From NCBI GenBank assembly GCA_947561715.1, contig OX387203.1, positions 14,446,001 through 14,510,000 of the forward strand: DNA of 64,000 nucleotides. The letters are read 5' to 3'. Positions 12,140-23,400 of the stretch are shown here, one piece after another (the first letter of the stretch is position 1; the number at the start of each line of letters is the position of its first letter). A program made the translations under genes and the position numbers. The notes under the pieces were generated by a model. That model saw nothing but the letters and a program-made list of their open reading frames with translations. It was not told the DNA's origin and searched no databases. This DNA comes from Ascidia mentula (taxonomy: Eukaryota; Chordata; Ascidiacea; Phlebobranchia; Ascidiidae).

Positions 12140-13300
12140 ATGGTTTCGATTATGCGTCATCAATGGTTCAAACATCACAATGCTACAGGTAAAGATTGGC
12201 TGAAAATGCATTGGTTTAGATAAGAGCTATTTACTAAAACGTGTGTAGCGCAGCCCTAAATCCTTTTGTGGAAAAACCTTTTACGTTTAGGTAAAGCAAA
12301 ATTTGTCGAAGAATGTAAGTACCAAGCATCAAAAACAAAAACAAAAATTTTCGTATAGGCGAAGAAAACATCTTCAATTCACGGCAACCAGCATGCGTGG
12401 CACCAACTTTTGCTGTTGTGTGCGTTTTTACTGCGGTGAATAAATCTTGATCGTATTGAAACTGAAACCAGACTGACACTAAAGCTTATCTGCTATGTTT
12501 TTTTTTGTTGGTGCGTACAACTAAGTTAGGAAAATTTCGAAAATTATATAATCTTTTGCAAAACGTGGGCAGGGATTCCCAAACCGGGGTCCGCAACGAC
12601 TGCACTGGGGTCCGTAATGATAACCCCGCAAAAAAACAATTTTATGCAGTGCGTAAGCAGTAATCACTGCAGTGATCATAACTGAATTGGTTTCGTAAGC
12701 TTTACAATACGTACATTTTACATTTACTCTACTTTTGAATGGTTCTTACACTATCCTTGTATCTTACGATTTCAAACTTGTTTAAAAGTTTTTCCTTCTT
12801 TTATTACGCGTCTATGACGTAAGAATTCACCCTAATCGCCATTGTTGATATTGTTTGTGGAATTCTCAACGCTGATTACGTTGCAAAATGGTATGACGTA
12901 AGACAGGGGGTCCGAGAAAACAGGTTCACAAAATGAGGTCCACAGCCAAAAAAGTTTGGGAATCCCTGACCCATCGAGAATTAGGAGAACACGTTGATCA
13001 TTTGATTTGGGGCCTTTTGTTTCATATGCTGCGATTTTGCCAACTAACGAGACACTGAACGCGCACATTAATGGAATGCAGTTGCTAGAAGCGCAATTTT
13101 TTCTTTGACTAGACGGAAATTTGTGTTATTGTTGCCTGGTACTTACATTCTTCGACAATTTCTGCTTTGCCTAAACGTGACAGTTTTCCCACAGAAGTTT
13201 TAGTAAATAACTCCTATCTAAACCAATGCATTTTTTTCAGCTAATCTTTACATGTAACATTTTGACGTCAGACCCATTGTGACGCGTTGTCGGAACCATG
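12140..13300. repeat. Long palindrome with a hAT-like MITE at its centre, unit A copy
   Basis: The left arm (about 12,140-12,490) returns in reverse complement at about 13,080-13,300, including the block TAAACCAATGCATTTT. The right arm here is short: it lacks the part matching about 12,310-12,480. The centre is a separate ~400-bp element (listed next). Unit B has the opposite loss. Confidence 0.65.
12570..12968. mobile_element. hAT-like MITE, about 400 bp, unit A copy
   Basis: Ends CAGGGATTCCCAAACCGGGG and AGTTTGGGAATCCCTG are inverted repeats of hAT type. Internal text (GGGGTCCG repeats) has no gene. No convincing 8-bp target duplication was seen, so the ends may have been altered by later rearrangement of the palindrome. 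Confidence 0.6.
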
Positions 13301-13980
13301 AATACTTCGAAAATATCTGAAAACAGCATTGTTATGTAAACAAACACATATTGTCCGAGATATCTTTGGTCCAGGTAACACAATTATGTCGCAATTCCAA
13401 CCGCAAAACTGCTAGTTATCAACGAATCAGTAAAACCACCACGAGCAGCAAATCTACTACTTCCAAAACAAGTTTCTTATAAAAAAAGTGCTTCTGTAGT
13501 TGCGAGATTACAGCGAAGGAAACTGTTTCATCGCCTACACCTGGAACCGCCAAGCGCCTGTGATTTTATTATTTGTAACCCAGAATAGAGCTGGTCGGTG
13601 TTGCCAATACGCACCCCGTCACTTATCAGGGAAACGAATCGGCCGCATTTAGCTGCGGTATAGCTTCCGCCATAACTAGCAAACTGTTTTACTTGTGGGA
13701 CAAAAATTCACGTACGAATTTCCTGGTTGATACAGGGGCTGGAATTAGCGTTTGACAATAGACTACAATTTTGTTTTGAGGATAAATAATACCTTTAGCA
13801 CTGGCGTTTAATTCAAATACAATTGCACAGCAGCCTGATATTTAAAAATATACGTTAACCCGATATACTGTAGTGTGGCGACTGAACTTGGTCAGAAATT
13901 AATAATCACTTATTCGAAGGACTGTTTTTTTGCTTCGCTTTGATTTATCCCATAGATATCATAACTATTGAACAATATCA

Positions 13981-14235
13981 CGTATACCGCCACTGAACCG
14001 CAACTCACAGCTAGGTTTGAGGCAAGGAAAATGTTTTAACCCCTCCGGACTCGTGCAAGCAAAAAAAACAATAAACGTTTTGAAGTGCGTCATTTTCGAA
14101 TCCATTCATACGTCGCATTGTTTCAAAAATTTCCTGGTGATATCAATGCTAGTGAACTTTCGGCACAGGAAATGCGTGCAGAGCATAATGGATTAGCGAT
14201 CCATCGTCTTAACCACTCAGCCACCTCGTCGTCCA
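13981..14235 (-). repeat. tRNA-Ser-derived SINE, copy 1 (long form)
   Basis: On the minus strand the head reads GACGAGGTGGCTGAGTGG then GTTAAGACGATGG, a D-arm and A-box of tRNA-Ser type, with anticodon-loop text CGCTAAT (Ser-GCT-like, but C instead of T at position 33). No matching T-arm or 3' acceptor follows; instead a fixed tail (CTTGCACGAGTCCGGAGG...) repeats in all six copies in this window. So it is a SINE or tRNA relic, not a working tRNA gene. This copy and copy 3 carry about 90 bp extra between head and tail. Confidence 0.55.
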
Positions 14236-14411
14236 AAACCTGTTGTTAAAAGAAACATTTATGTGAGAATTGTTTGGAAAAAATACTGTCTTGTGAAAAC
14301 TATTTTAGTTTGGTTTAATATTGTCGGATACGATAAATTGCGCCTACATAAACTTGTTAGATGGTTTCCCACATCCTTCGATAGTTCAGTTGGTGCGGCG
14401 GAAGAGTTTAT

Positions 14412-14790
14412 TTGCTTGTCCATATGTTTACTCGACTGTGGTTCGTCTCCATTAGTTCCTACCTAGTTTGGTCCCTAACGAATCGACGTCAAATGCAAAG
14501 AACCACAAAGTGGAAGATTTCCTGGTTAGTTAACCGGCAAGATCACATCGCAAGCTGCACTTCGGAATGGGACGATCACGCCTTGTCATGCAAGAGCATA
14601 AAGCGTTGTCTGATTATGGTTGTAGAGATCCCCTACGTATATGTGAAGGTCGTCTTGCAAGTCGTGCGCAAGCGCGTCAGTGCATCCTGACAACATTACG
14701 CGCGTCGGTTTCAACAAAAACTCCCCACATATATTCAGAGAATAGCTGCCGGAAAAGGAACATTACAACGAAACGGCGATAGATAGAGCA
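14412..14790 (+). pseudogene. Tc1/mariner-like transposase relic, copy 1
   Basis: Two overlapping + frames look like pieces of one Tc1-type DNA-binding region. The second contains GRSRLVMQEHKAL, CRDP and RASVSTKTPHIYSENS, resembling the Tc1 motifs GRPR...RRDP...VSVSTxTVxxxLRE. No DDE catalytic core or terminal repeats were found. The same relic recurs upstream of P2 and P3. This is recognition by eye and could be wrong. Confidence 0.35.
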
Positions 14791-15077
14791 CACCGGTTTA
14801 GTTGTGTCAATGTAGATCCTGTTGATCCAATCTTCAACCACAAAGCTTGACCATTTTGTTAAAAAGTTCTGAACTTATGAATAAACAGTGGATCCTTTGC
14901 AAATAACTTTGATGTTGATGTCTTTTTCACAGAAATATAAAAAATTCTGATCTCATTTCATCACGGTTGTGGCTTAAACGTGTATAACACGAAATGCAAA
15001 GAAAACAGGACTTAAGAGTTCGGTTTTATTCGGTAAATATGACGTCGTTGTAGCTTTCAAGAATAATATGTTGTAAT

Positions 15078-15203
15078 TAATCTGTTCTTCTGGCACAATT
15101 AAACGTACACTTTTATTTACCGATGTTTTATCTGCTATCCAGCAAGGTTTCCTCAGGGTCAATAAAAGTTACGTTTTATTGTGCCACGAAGAACAGATTA
15201 CTA
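15078..15203. repeat. Short inverted repeat, about 125 bp
   Basis: AATCTGTTCTTCTGGCACAA at the left and TTGTGCCACGAAGAACAGAT at the right form a ~30-bp imperfect stem around a ~70-bp loop. It lies just downstream of the P1 stop codon. Unit B has the same at about 34,285-34,415. Probably a small MITE; it could also fold in a 3'UTR. Confidence 0.5.
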
Positions 15204-15281
15204 AAAAAGTAGTTTTTAAAACACAATTAAAAATCTTTGGATGAAAGTCAAATACACGAGTACAAACGCACACAGACACAA

Positions 15282-17716
15282 TCAGTAATGTTGGCAATAT
15301 TTGTCAAGCACTCGGAAAGATCGAACGTCGCTCATAAACTGTTCATCAGTTGGTCTCAGTCGCATTTTGAGGTAAAGCCAACGAACATAGCTCGATACCC
15401 TCGTGTAAATCCCAGGTTTGTTTACGTTTCCACAACCGATTCCCCAACTTGTGATACCCCAGATAGTGTGACGTGCCGTGTTGGGGTCTAAACATGCCAA
15501 AGGACCCCCACTGTCACCCCGACACGTGTCAGTGCCATCTTTCTGGAATACAAAAGTGCCAATAGTTTATAAAAAAAATGCGATTTCTAAGTTAGAAATT
15601 TTTTTACAGTTGTCTAAAGTGTTTAGATTACACGTGCAAGCTATGATAACCGAAAATGTATGTTTGGTTCAATTGCTGAACAAACAAAACGAAAAATACA
15701 CAAGTGTTTCAGGCAAAAAAACTACCTGTAAATGAAAAAGTTAAAACAGACATCGAACAATCGCAACAACAAACAAATTACAAAACGTTGCATTCTAAAC
15801 TAAACAGGAACGCAAGATGTGTTTGGTAAATTAACTTCAAAAGGCAGCATGGGTATTGAAAATTGTTGTTCTCACCGCAGCGCACATCATGGAGTGCTTA
15901 AGGTAGTCAACACCGAGCAGTCGGCTGCAATTCTCATTGGGAAATATGCTCACTGGCGCCTGCTGGAGGCAGGGTGGATAATCCATGGGGTTAACTGCCG
16001 AACAACAAGCATGTTGTGATGTGATTCTTAAAGGTTGTGGTTGGCAAGACTTTTGCAAGTTTCGTCAACACCGCATCACATTGTTGGTTGTTGTAACTGA
16101 CAAATGTTATATATGCCGACCGTAGATTGAATGCGCTGTACTATGAAATTGTACCGACAGAATACAGAGGTTAATTCACAACGCGCAGGTGTTAGAAATA
16201 CTTTCATATCGGTTTGTGGAAAGATTTGGGAAAAGGAATTGAAGATTTCAAAAACCTTTGTCTATGTGCAAAATACTAAAGTAAATAACCTTGAATTAGA
16301 AGCCAAAACCTACATTGTTAAACAGACATTTGAAACACAACATGTTTTTTTTATCATCAGTGCTTCTACATGATTATAAGCTGCATCGAATACATCGCCT
16401 ACATTGAGTTTGAAAAAAAGTCCAGCATTCCAGTTTTTACCGTTTTATTGAAAAACCCTTATCTAATGACGTAACTGTCGATAAACATCTGATAAAGCGA
16501 CTCATGCACAGAAAAACATAAAATACTTACAGTGTCTGGGACCATGCGCCCCCCACCCAAATATTCCACATCGAGATTGTGACGAAAACTGGTTTTGTCC
16601 GAGAGGCAAACATGCTGGTCGCACAAATCGACTGCAACCATAGAAATAAGTTTAAAATGAAACACTGATATCTCCACGTGATATTTAATAACTCCTTGCT
16701 TCGGGCGTATTACGTTTACTTTGTCTAAAAACCAAGGCAATGCATTCTAATTTGGAATGTACCAGGTCCCTTGTGAATTTATCTTACTTGAATGAAACGC
16801 ATTGTCTCAATTTAATCAACGCCAAGTCGTTGGTTGGACTCGAATGATACGAGTAGTAAGGATGTCTGTAAACCTCTTCAATATCTAGGTCACGTGAATC
16901 CTCTACGCCCTCTGATTGGCTGAATTGGAGTCCGTCACGGTTGTAGTAATTGCCCACCCGAACGATCGTCTCATTGGTGAACCTGTAACCATGGAAATGG
17001 TTTCCATGGCAAATTAAAAGAACTTTGGAAATTACTCACGATTTCGAACTGGATTCGACACAATGAGCGGCTGTGAGGACGTAACATCTGTTGATGAGAG
17101 TTCCTCCGCAAGAGTGAGGGGTGCGGCCTCTTAATGGATACTTCTTACGTATGGAAACCTGTTAGAATGACAAAAATACCTCGTACGCTTGATGTAAACT
17201 TGAAGATATTAAGCTTATAGTGGTTCTTAACCGGTGAAAAATTTACTAGTAGGGGGAATTATGGGTTTGTGGGTGATTAGTCGGCACCGAAATATACAAA
17301 AGTAGTTACAAGAGAAATATTATCATCTGTATTCACTGTGTGTCGTGTAGTTATTGGCAATTGGTCATGCCATGCGGCGGAAAAAGTAAAAAAAGGACAA
17401 CAGATATAGAGAAAAAGCAATCATTAAATACCAGCACTGTTACAGACACACGTGCACATGGAAGCAAGCTTTTATGAAAGCCGGCATCTGACTGACAGCG
17501 AATATAAGACATGTTTAAATTGAGCTCTCCTATAATTGTACGTTTCAACATAACTTTGCAAATCTCCCATAAAATCATTTACCTGCCACGGCTGACTCAC
17601 GGGGTTAGCGTTGACCCCTTCCACTATTATCAATCCGTCTTTGACCTCAGGACAGAAAGCGGGAACAGGAATTTCGGTGGTGGCTTCACCGCAAGATTCT
17701 TCTTGCAGTTTGCTAC
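15282..17716 (-). CDS. Protease P1: trypsin-like serine protease (S1A), 6 exons found
   Basis: Exons in coding order: 17583-17716, 17040-17158, 16788-16982, 16531-16631, 15876-15994, 15282-15542. Phases fit at every junction. His is in LTAAHC, Asp in TNDLALIKL, Ser in [10 protein letters not shown]; the residue six before Ser195 is Asp, predicting cleavage after Lys/Arg, and FGWG and KPGIYTRV are present. The first exon found is a Cys-bearing propeptide ([16 protein letters not shown]) leading to the activation site. There P1 reads GLIIVEGV where P2 has GLRIVEGV, so the Arg normally cut to activate the zymogen is Ile. The first exon found enters in phase 1, so a signal-peptide exon must lie upstream of 17,716; I could not identify it. 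Likely secreted; substrate unknown. Confidence 0.8.
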
Positions 17717-19319
17717 CTGGGAATATACGAACACAAAGCACTGGCTTTAAACAACACGATCAGCCTGGATGTCGATGAGACGTTTTTTGCATCATGTTAT
17801 TGCTGTGTTTACTTTCAGGGAACTGATGATGCCCACAGGGCGAAACATATATTCCTAACAACTGTGAATTGTGTGCATATTGCCTTACGGTTTTTTAGTA
17901 TTTGTAGTCATATGGGGATATACGACATACACTCTACATAAATAAAAATGTTTCATGGCATAGTGATACAAGCGTTCAAATCCCTCTCGTAATTTTTAGG
18001 TTGTAATATTGTCCAAAAAATACTTTTTATGAGTTTTGATCATAAAGTTTACAACACAAATGACACGCTTGACCAAGTTGTGCATCTCCGTAATAAATTG
18101 TGGAAAACTTCGTACAGCTAACCTAAATCTTGGTCAGTTAAAAGCCGAAAATGTCCGTCCTTTGCGAGTTGTAAACAGCAATGTGGTTGGTTTCTCCAAT
18201 GGAAGGCAATCTTCTCGTAATTCTAAATGCAAGAGAGCAACTACATGAAAATCTTTTAAAATCTCAAACTTTTTCCGAAAAGAGTTAACATTGTTGAATA
18301 TTCATCAATTAGTATTAGAAGTATTGAATATAAATTGTCTTTACACATCACAAAGCCAGTTATCTTTTGGTAGAAAGCATTATCCATTCTTTTCTAGTTA
18401 CAAATGCATTACCTTTTCGACCCAACATTTAGGCATAGGCAATACATATATATTTTCCACTATATTGTATACAATAACACACTAATGTAAGCTTACGGTA
18501 AGACGTAGGTAAGAGCTCCGTTGTAATATATCATGATCGATATGGTGTGAATACGAATAAGGATTTAAAACTTCGTCCCTCTGCTTAATTTTGCCCTGCC
18601 CAGACGACAAAAGGGCCTTGCACTCCATTCATTTTCAGTTGGTCCGTTTTGATGATTAGCTGTGTGTTACACACAAAGCGAAACCATTACAACCAGCAAG
18701 TTTATTCAATTCAATGTTTTACAGTATGATAGTTTGTATTATCATAATGTCCTGATAACAATATACCCAACAGATCATATTCTACTTGAATAAGCTATAC
18801 TTATGATGTTTAGAAGCATAGGCGATACATATATATATATATGAATATATCAATTGAAAAGCTTGTGAAATACCGACTCCGGATTTATTACAGAACTTGC
18901 TACAGTAAGTTGAAAGTTCGTTCAATTTATTGTAACCTTTCCCACCGACCAATGGCATATTTAAATTAGAATGGCTTAACAGCGCCGTCTAGCGGATGAA
19001 CCAAAAGAAGGCACTAAAACATATGAACTCTTAATTCTTGTTGATTCTTTTTGAAAATGGTTTGTTCATGCCAAAATAATGTTTTTGTGAAGTACATTGT
19101 TAGTAGTTATCTGACTTAATCTTGCATGCCTCGTGTTATTACACTAGTGACCTGTAGTAACCCAGACGGACTGTACTGTTAGGGAAGTGGTTTGAGTTTC
19201 CTCCTACTAAAATATATGTTTGGGTGATAGTTTGCTTATCAAGCTATTAACGGTCGTTACATCGCTGCTTTTCTATACCGTGTAAATATGTTTTCTATGT
19301 CACGATATTTTATGAACAA

Positions 19320-19484
19320 TAGTGTATATCGCCACTGAACTGCAACTCACAGCTAGGGTTGAGGCAAGGAAAATGTTTAAACCCCTCCGGACTCGTGCAA
19401 GCAAAGAAAACTTTCGGAAATGCGTGCAGAGCATAATGGATCAGCGATCCATCGTCTTAACCACTCGGCCACCTCGTCGTCCAA
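19320..19484 (-). repeat. tRNA-Ser-derived SINE, copy 2 (short form)
   Basis: Same head and tail as copy 1 without the ~90-bp spacer. The anticodon loop is CGCTGAT, so it has drifted further from a tRNA. Confidence 0.55.
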
Positions 19485-20428
19485 AACCTGTTGTTAAATG
19501 AAATATTTACGTGAGATTTGTTTGAAAAAAATATTGTCTTGGAAAAATTACTTTAGTTTGGTTTAATATTGTCGGATACGATAAATTGCACTTACATAAA
19601 CTTGTTAGATGGTTTCCCACATCCTTCGATAGTTCAGTAAGTGCGGCGGTAGAGCACACAAATACATCTGAAGTACACAGCATTTTAGGTAAAAGTAGTT
19701 TTGTAAAAGAATGCATTAAACTAACTGGTTTTACAGGATTTCTTTCTTCCTGAGTATTACAAATGCCTTCACTATATTTAGTAAATGGAAAGCATGAAAG
19801 CGTCGCAGTACTTTAGACAACTTGGCCATCCTGTCTATGCACTGTACTTTGTTATATTATTTAGAAATGTTTAGAAGTAGTTTTTAGGGCGCAATTACAA
19901 ACCTTATAAACGATGATTTGTTTAAAATTATTTCATCCTGGTCAATTAAACTTAAAAGTGTTTCTTCGGTTTGACGTTGTAACACTTGAATCATTTTAAC
20001 CTGTTGTCATTTTTGACAAAGAAGTTGCAGATTTTTACAACTTTTTGTTAGTTTTGAAACTGGGTTAAAATATAATCAATCATATTATTCATCAATACTT
20101 CATTATTTTGTGACAATTAAATAATAATGAATTATAAATGGTGGGGAAGGTTAACTATAAAAACATAACCTTGTCTCAGACAATTTATAAAATCTTATTT
20201 ATGCAAAACTTATTGTGTTAATTAAAAGCAATATTGCTTACCGTATGTTTGTCATCTTTCATTGTCATTATCTGTTATGAGTAAGATTGCATTCTATCGG
20301 AGTGTGTTTAACTTCTAATATTACATTTGGATGTTTTTTACCCAGGATATCCTTGCAGAGAAGTATTGGTGTTTACAACAACTCCATTATTTCCAGTCGT
20401 TATTTTCCAATTCTTAGGTTGGCATCGC

Positions 20429-20490
20429 TATGACTCTGCAAAAACATCACAGGTATTTAATGACTCTGCAAAAACATCACAGGTATTTAT
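20429..20490. repeat. Minisatellite, 30-bp unit, 2 copies
   Basis: Unit ATGACTCTGCAAAAACATCA plus 10 bp, twice in tandem. The matching locus in unit B (41,396-41,488) has three units, and the unit length is a multiple of three. Confidence 0.8.
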
Positions 20491-23400
20491 AGGTTTCCAA
20501 TCAAAAACGCTTATGTTTGTAAAAGAGTTTCAGATAGACGTTTTTCTTGATGGTTCTTTTGCTTTTGTCAAAAAATTCGACAAACAACAACTACAGTCAG
20601 ACCTTTTTAATCTAAACTGCTTCGTTTCATCAAATATGTTTTAGTCTGCATAAAGAGCCATCCAGCACATACTTTTATTAAATTCCACTTAACAAATGTA
20701 GAGGTCAACATAAAATCAACTACAAGGATTCAATGCAGGGCAGGCATGTTGTTGGTGACCTTGTGAAAATTAGAGGTCATGACATTTTTTTTGTGTGTTT
20801 GTTTTGACCACACAGGGATTTGAATATTCTTGATGTTGCCTTGGTGATGTTTTATTCTTCAGTGCAACCTGGTGGATAAATGAAAAATGAAAGGTTTTGG
20901 AACCACTGTCGACCCGCAACTAGAGTACCACTGAAACTTGGCAAATCTCAAACAAATGCATAATTATGACTGCCAAACATAACATGGTTTTAATGTAATA
21001 AAACAAAAAAAATAGTTGTCTAAGACTTCTTCCAGCAACAATTCATTGTGTGGATTAGTGATAGTTTTTCGAGCCGATAAGTTTGTTCTCATTATTTTTT
21101 TTTGGTCGGATTCGGGGTAAAATTTATTCAAGGATTTTTTTCTAATTAGGATTGACTCAAGGATTTATTTTAAAATAAACCCAGCAACTAACTTTTAAAT
21201 AAGTATTTGTGTACAACAGACCAATACAAGACATACACTTACTTCATTAACCAACATATTCTCTTGTAACTTGATTCATGGACGTTGTCAGTTTGTGGGA
21301 ATTTCACTCTTCATTTGCAATGAGTTTTCTTGCATTTAAAACCAATACATTTGAAAATAATATATTTTGAGACAGTTGAAGTGTTAATTTTATTCCAGGA
21401 CCAAGTAGATCCGTATGTTACGTTCCTACATGACAACATTCTATTCCACAAACAACCCCTGGTATTCTTTCTTCTGAAAACTGGAATAAAAATGTCGGAA
21501 AGCTTTCGTCTCACTTTCTGCTCCAGACATATTTCACTTTATATATTTCGCAGCAATTTTATTTACAGTAAAAAACATTTATTTTGAACAAATCACAAAA
21601 AAAACACAAATAATTATGAAAGTCGCGGGTTTTGTTTCAATCTGGACCACTGGAGTCTGCATCGGATGAGAGGAAGGAATATTTACTGATCATCCAAACC
21701 CGAAACTTTCGGCTGAAAAAATATCACAAAACTTTTAATTTCATCAAAATTAACGAAACCATGTTTTGCAAATATAAATTAAACAAATTCTTACCGGGTT
21801 TTTCAGTTTTTTAATCTCTTCTCTGAAGACTCGAATAGATTCGGAATCGAATCCGCATCCACTCAGCCCCAACACATCATCCACTTTAGGGAGAATCCGA
21901 CAAATATTTACAACATCTTTTTGTTCAAACTTGTTGTGACTCAGGTTGAGAATTCCCAACTATTTAAAATATAAAGATTGGTCGGAAATCTTTGTTTCAA
22001 ACTTTTTTTAAACAAATTTTTTTTCTTAAAACCGGATTAAAATTAACTCCATGTTTTCACTTTTGATTAAAAAAAGTAAGTTTTATAAAAATATCATGGA
22101 TTTAAACAAATATTTATTCTCAAAATAATGAAAACCAACCTTGGGTCCCATCTTCATAATCGCTTCACAGATCATGTTTAAAGTTTCGGAATTAAGTTCG
22201 CATCTCTGCAACCACAGACACAAACCGGGTTCTCGAATCCGTGGGAGGAAATCCGCGAGAGCGAAAACATCCGAAATCTTCAGTGGGATTCCCTCTAAAT
22301 TCAACACCCGAGGACAAGAGAGGGCGATTTCATCTCTAAATATTCCATCAACTTCCTGTAAATCTACGAGGAAATCTGAAACAGGGACAAGTTTATTAAA
22401 ACAAACATGGCGGAAGTTTTATTAAATCACTAAAACTTTTTATTGCAAACTTCAAACAAGATTTCTTCACTTTTAATCGGATTTAAACAAGACAAGATCC
22501 AACAAATTAATCAAATACAAAAACATTAACTTACTGGAAGGAAAACATAAACTTTATCCGACAAAAAATATGCGACCTTCCTTTAAAACTTTCAACCTGA
22601 ACATTTTTATTCCATTCCCTTCTATAAGAACAATGGAATTGCGACGTCACAATACTTATAGTGACAAAACAGTTACGTTTACAAACACGCATTACACAGA
22701 TTGGGAATAAATACTAACCTCGTAACTCGTATTTACGTAACTCGTATCCATTGGGCCTTTTTTCTCGCAGGTATTTCGAAAGTTTCTTCAACAATATTTT
22801 CGCACGTTTGTCTGAAAATAACAAAGATCAACATTTACCGTAAAAATAGAAGCCATGTATTTGGATGGGAGAATTATTTAAACTCCCAATGTGCGTTTTC
22901 CACAAATATAACCTGCGTATATTAGATGCGTAATGAGATGTGAGACTTTCGAAACCACAATGCCCGTTTACCCAATATAATGGTAACTTGCAGTGGAAAG
23001 TTTAACAGCAAGCTTTTCGCGTAAAGTAACGTTGTGTAACAAATTGTAAACATGGTTTTGCAAATCGTTCCGGTCAATGCAGACAAGTGCAACAAAACAA
23101 ATATGTTACTTAACAGCAGCATCTTAACTTTGCCAATAGTTTCTTTGTCCAAGCTTTTTACACCTAAATGCCTTGTATTACTTTACAGGTAACAATTATT
23201 ACAGCAGATTGATTTTCTTATGTTTAGATGAGAAAAAGAAAAGATTGTTTTTAATGTAACTGACTACCATGCATTTGTTCCTCATTGTTAAGTGTGGAGG
23301 ATGCTGAATCACTGGAGTCAGTCTTGACTGAGGTTGATGGCAAGGTTTTTAGACTGGAATCACTTCCATCACCTGTAAAAAACAATCAAGGTAATAACTG

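Larger units (their letters stand above)
10503..15281. other. Spacer between NLR-A and protease P1: repeats and MITEs, no firm gene
   Basis: Holds the presumed NLR-A promoter (10.5-10.9 kb, no clear TATA box identified), a 180-bp hAT MITE, a long palindrome around a second hAT-like MITE, a tRNA-derived SINE and a Tc1-like relic (each listed). Short open frames such as 11,194-11,466 (-) are not supported by conserved splice structure. The region is closely matched in unit B (29.6-34.4 kb). Confidence 0.5.
17717..21299. other. Spacer between P1 and NLR-B
   Basis: No firm gene. Holds SINE copy 2 and a two-unit minisatellite (listed), plus sequence shared with 37.5-41.7 kb and 45.9-49.5 kb. A + frame at 20,327-20,644 spans the minisatellite; it is partly shared with 41,253-41,489 but its frame differs there, so I do not call it a gene. 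The older protease relic present in the other two copies is missing here. Confidence 0.5.

Noticed and set aside
14170-14235. Functional tRNA-Ser(GCT) gene
   Set aside because: The head resembles tRNA-Ser but no T-arm or matching 3' acceptor stem follows, position 33 is C, and all six copies share a non-tRNA tail.
20327-20644. 105-aa + strand open frame across the minisatellite
   Set aside because: The frame is not kept in the matching DNA at 41.25-41.49 kb and much of its length comes from the 30-bp repeat.
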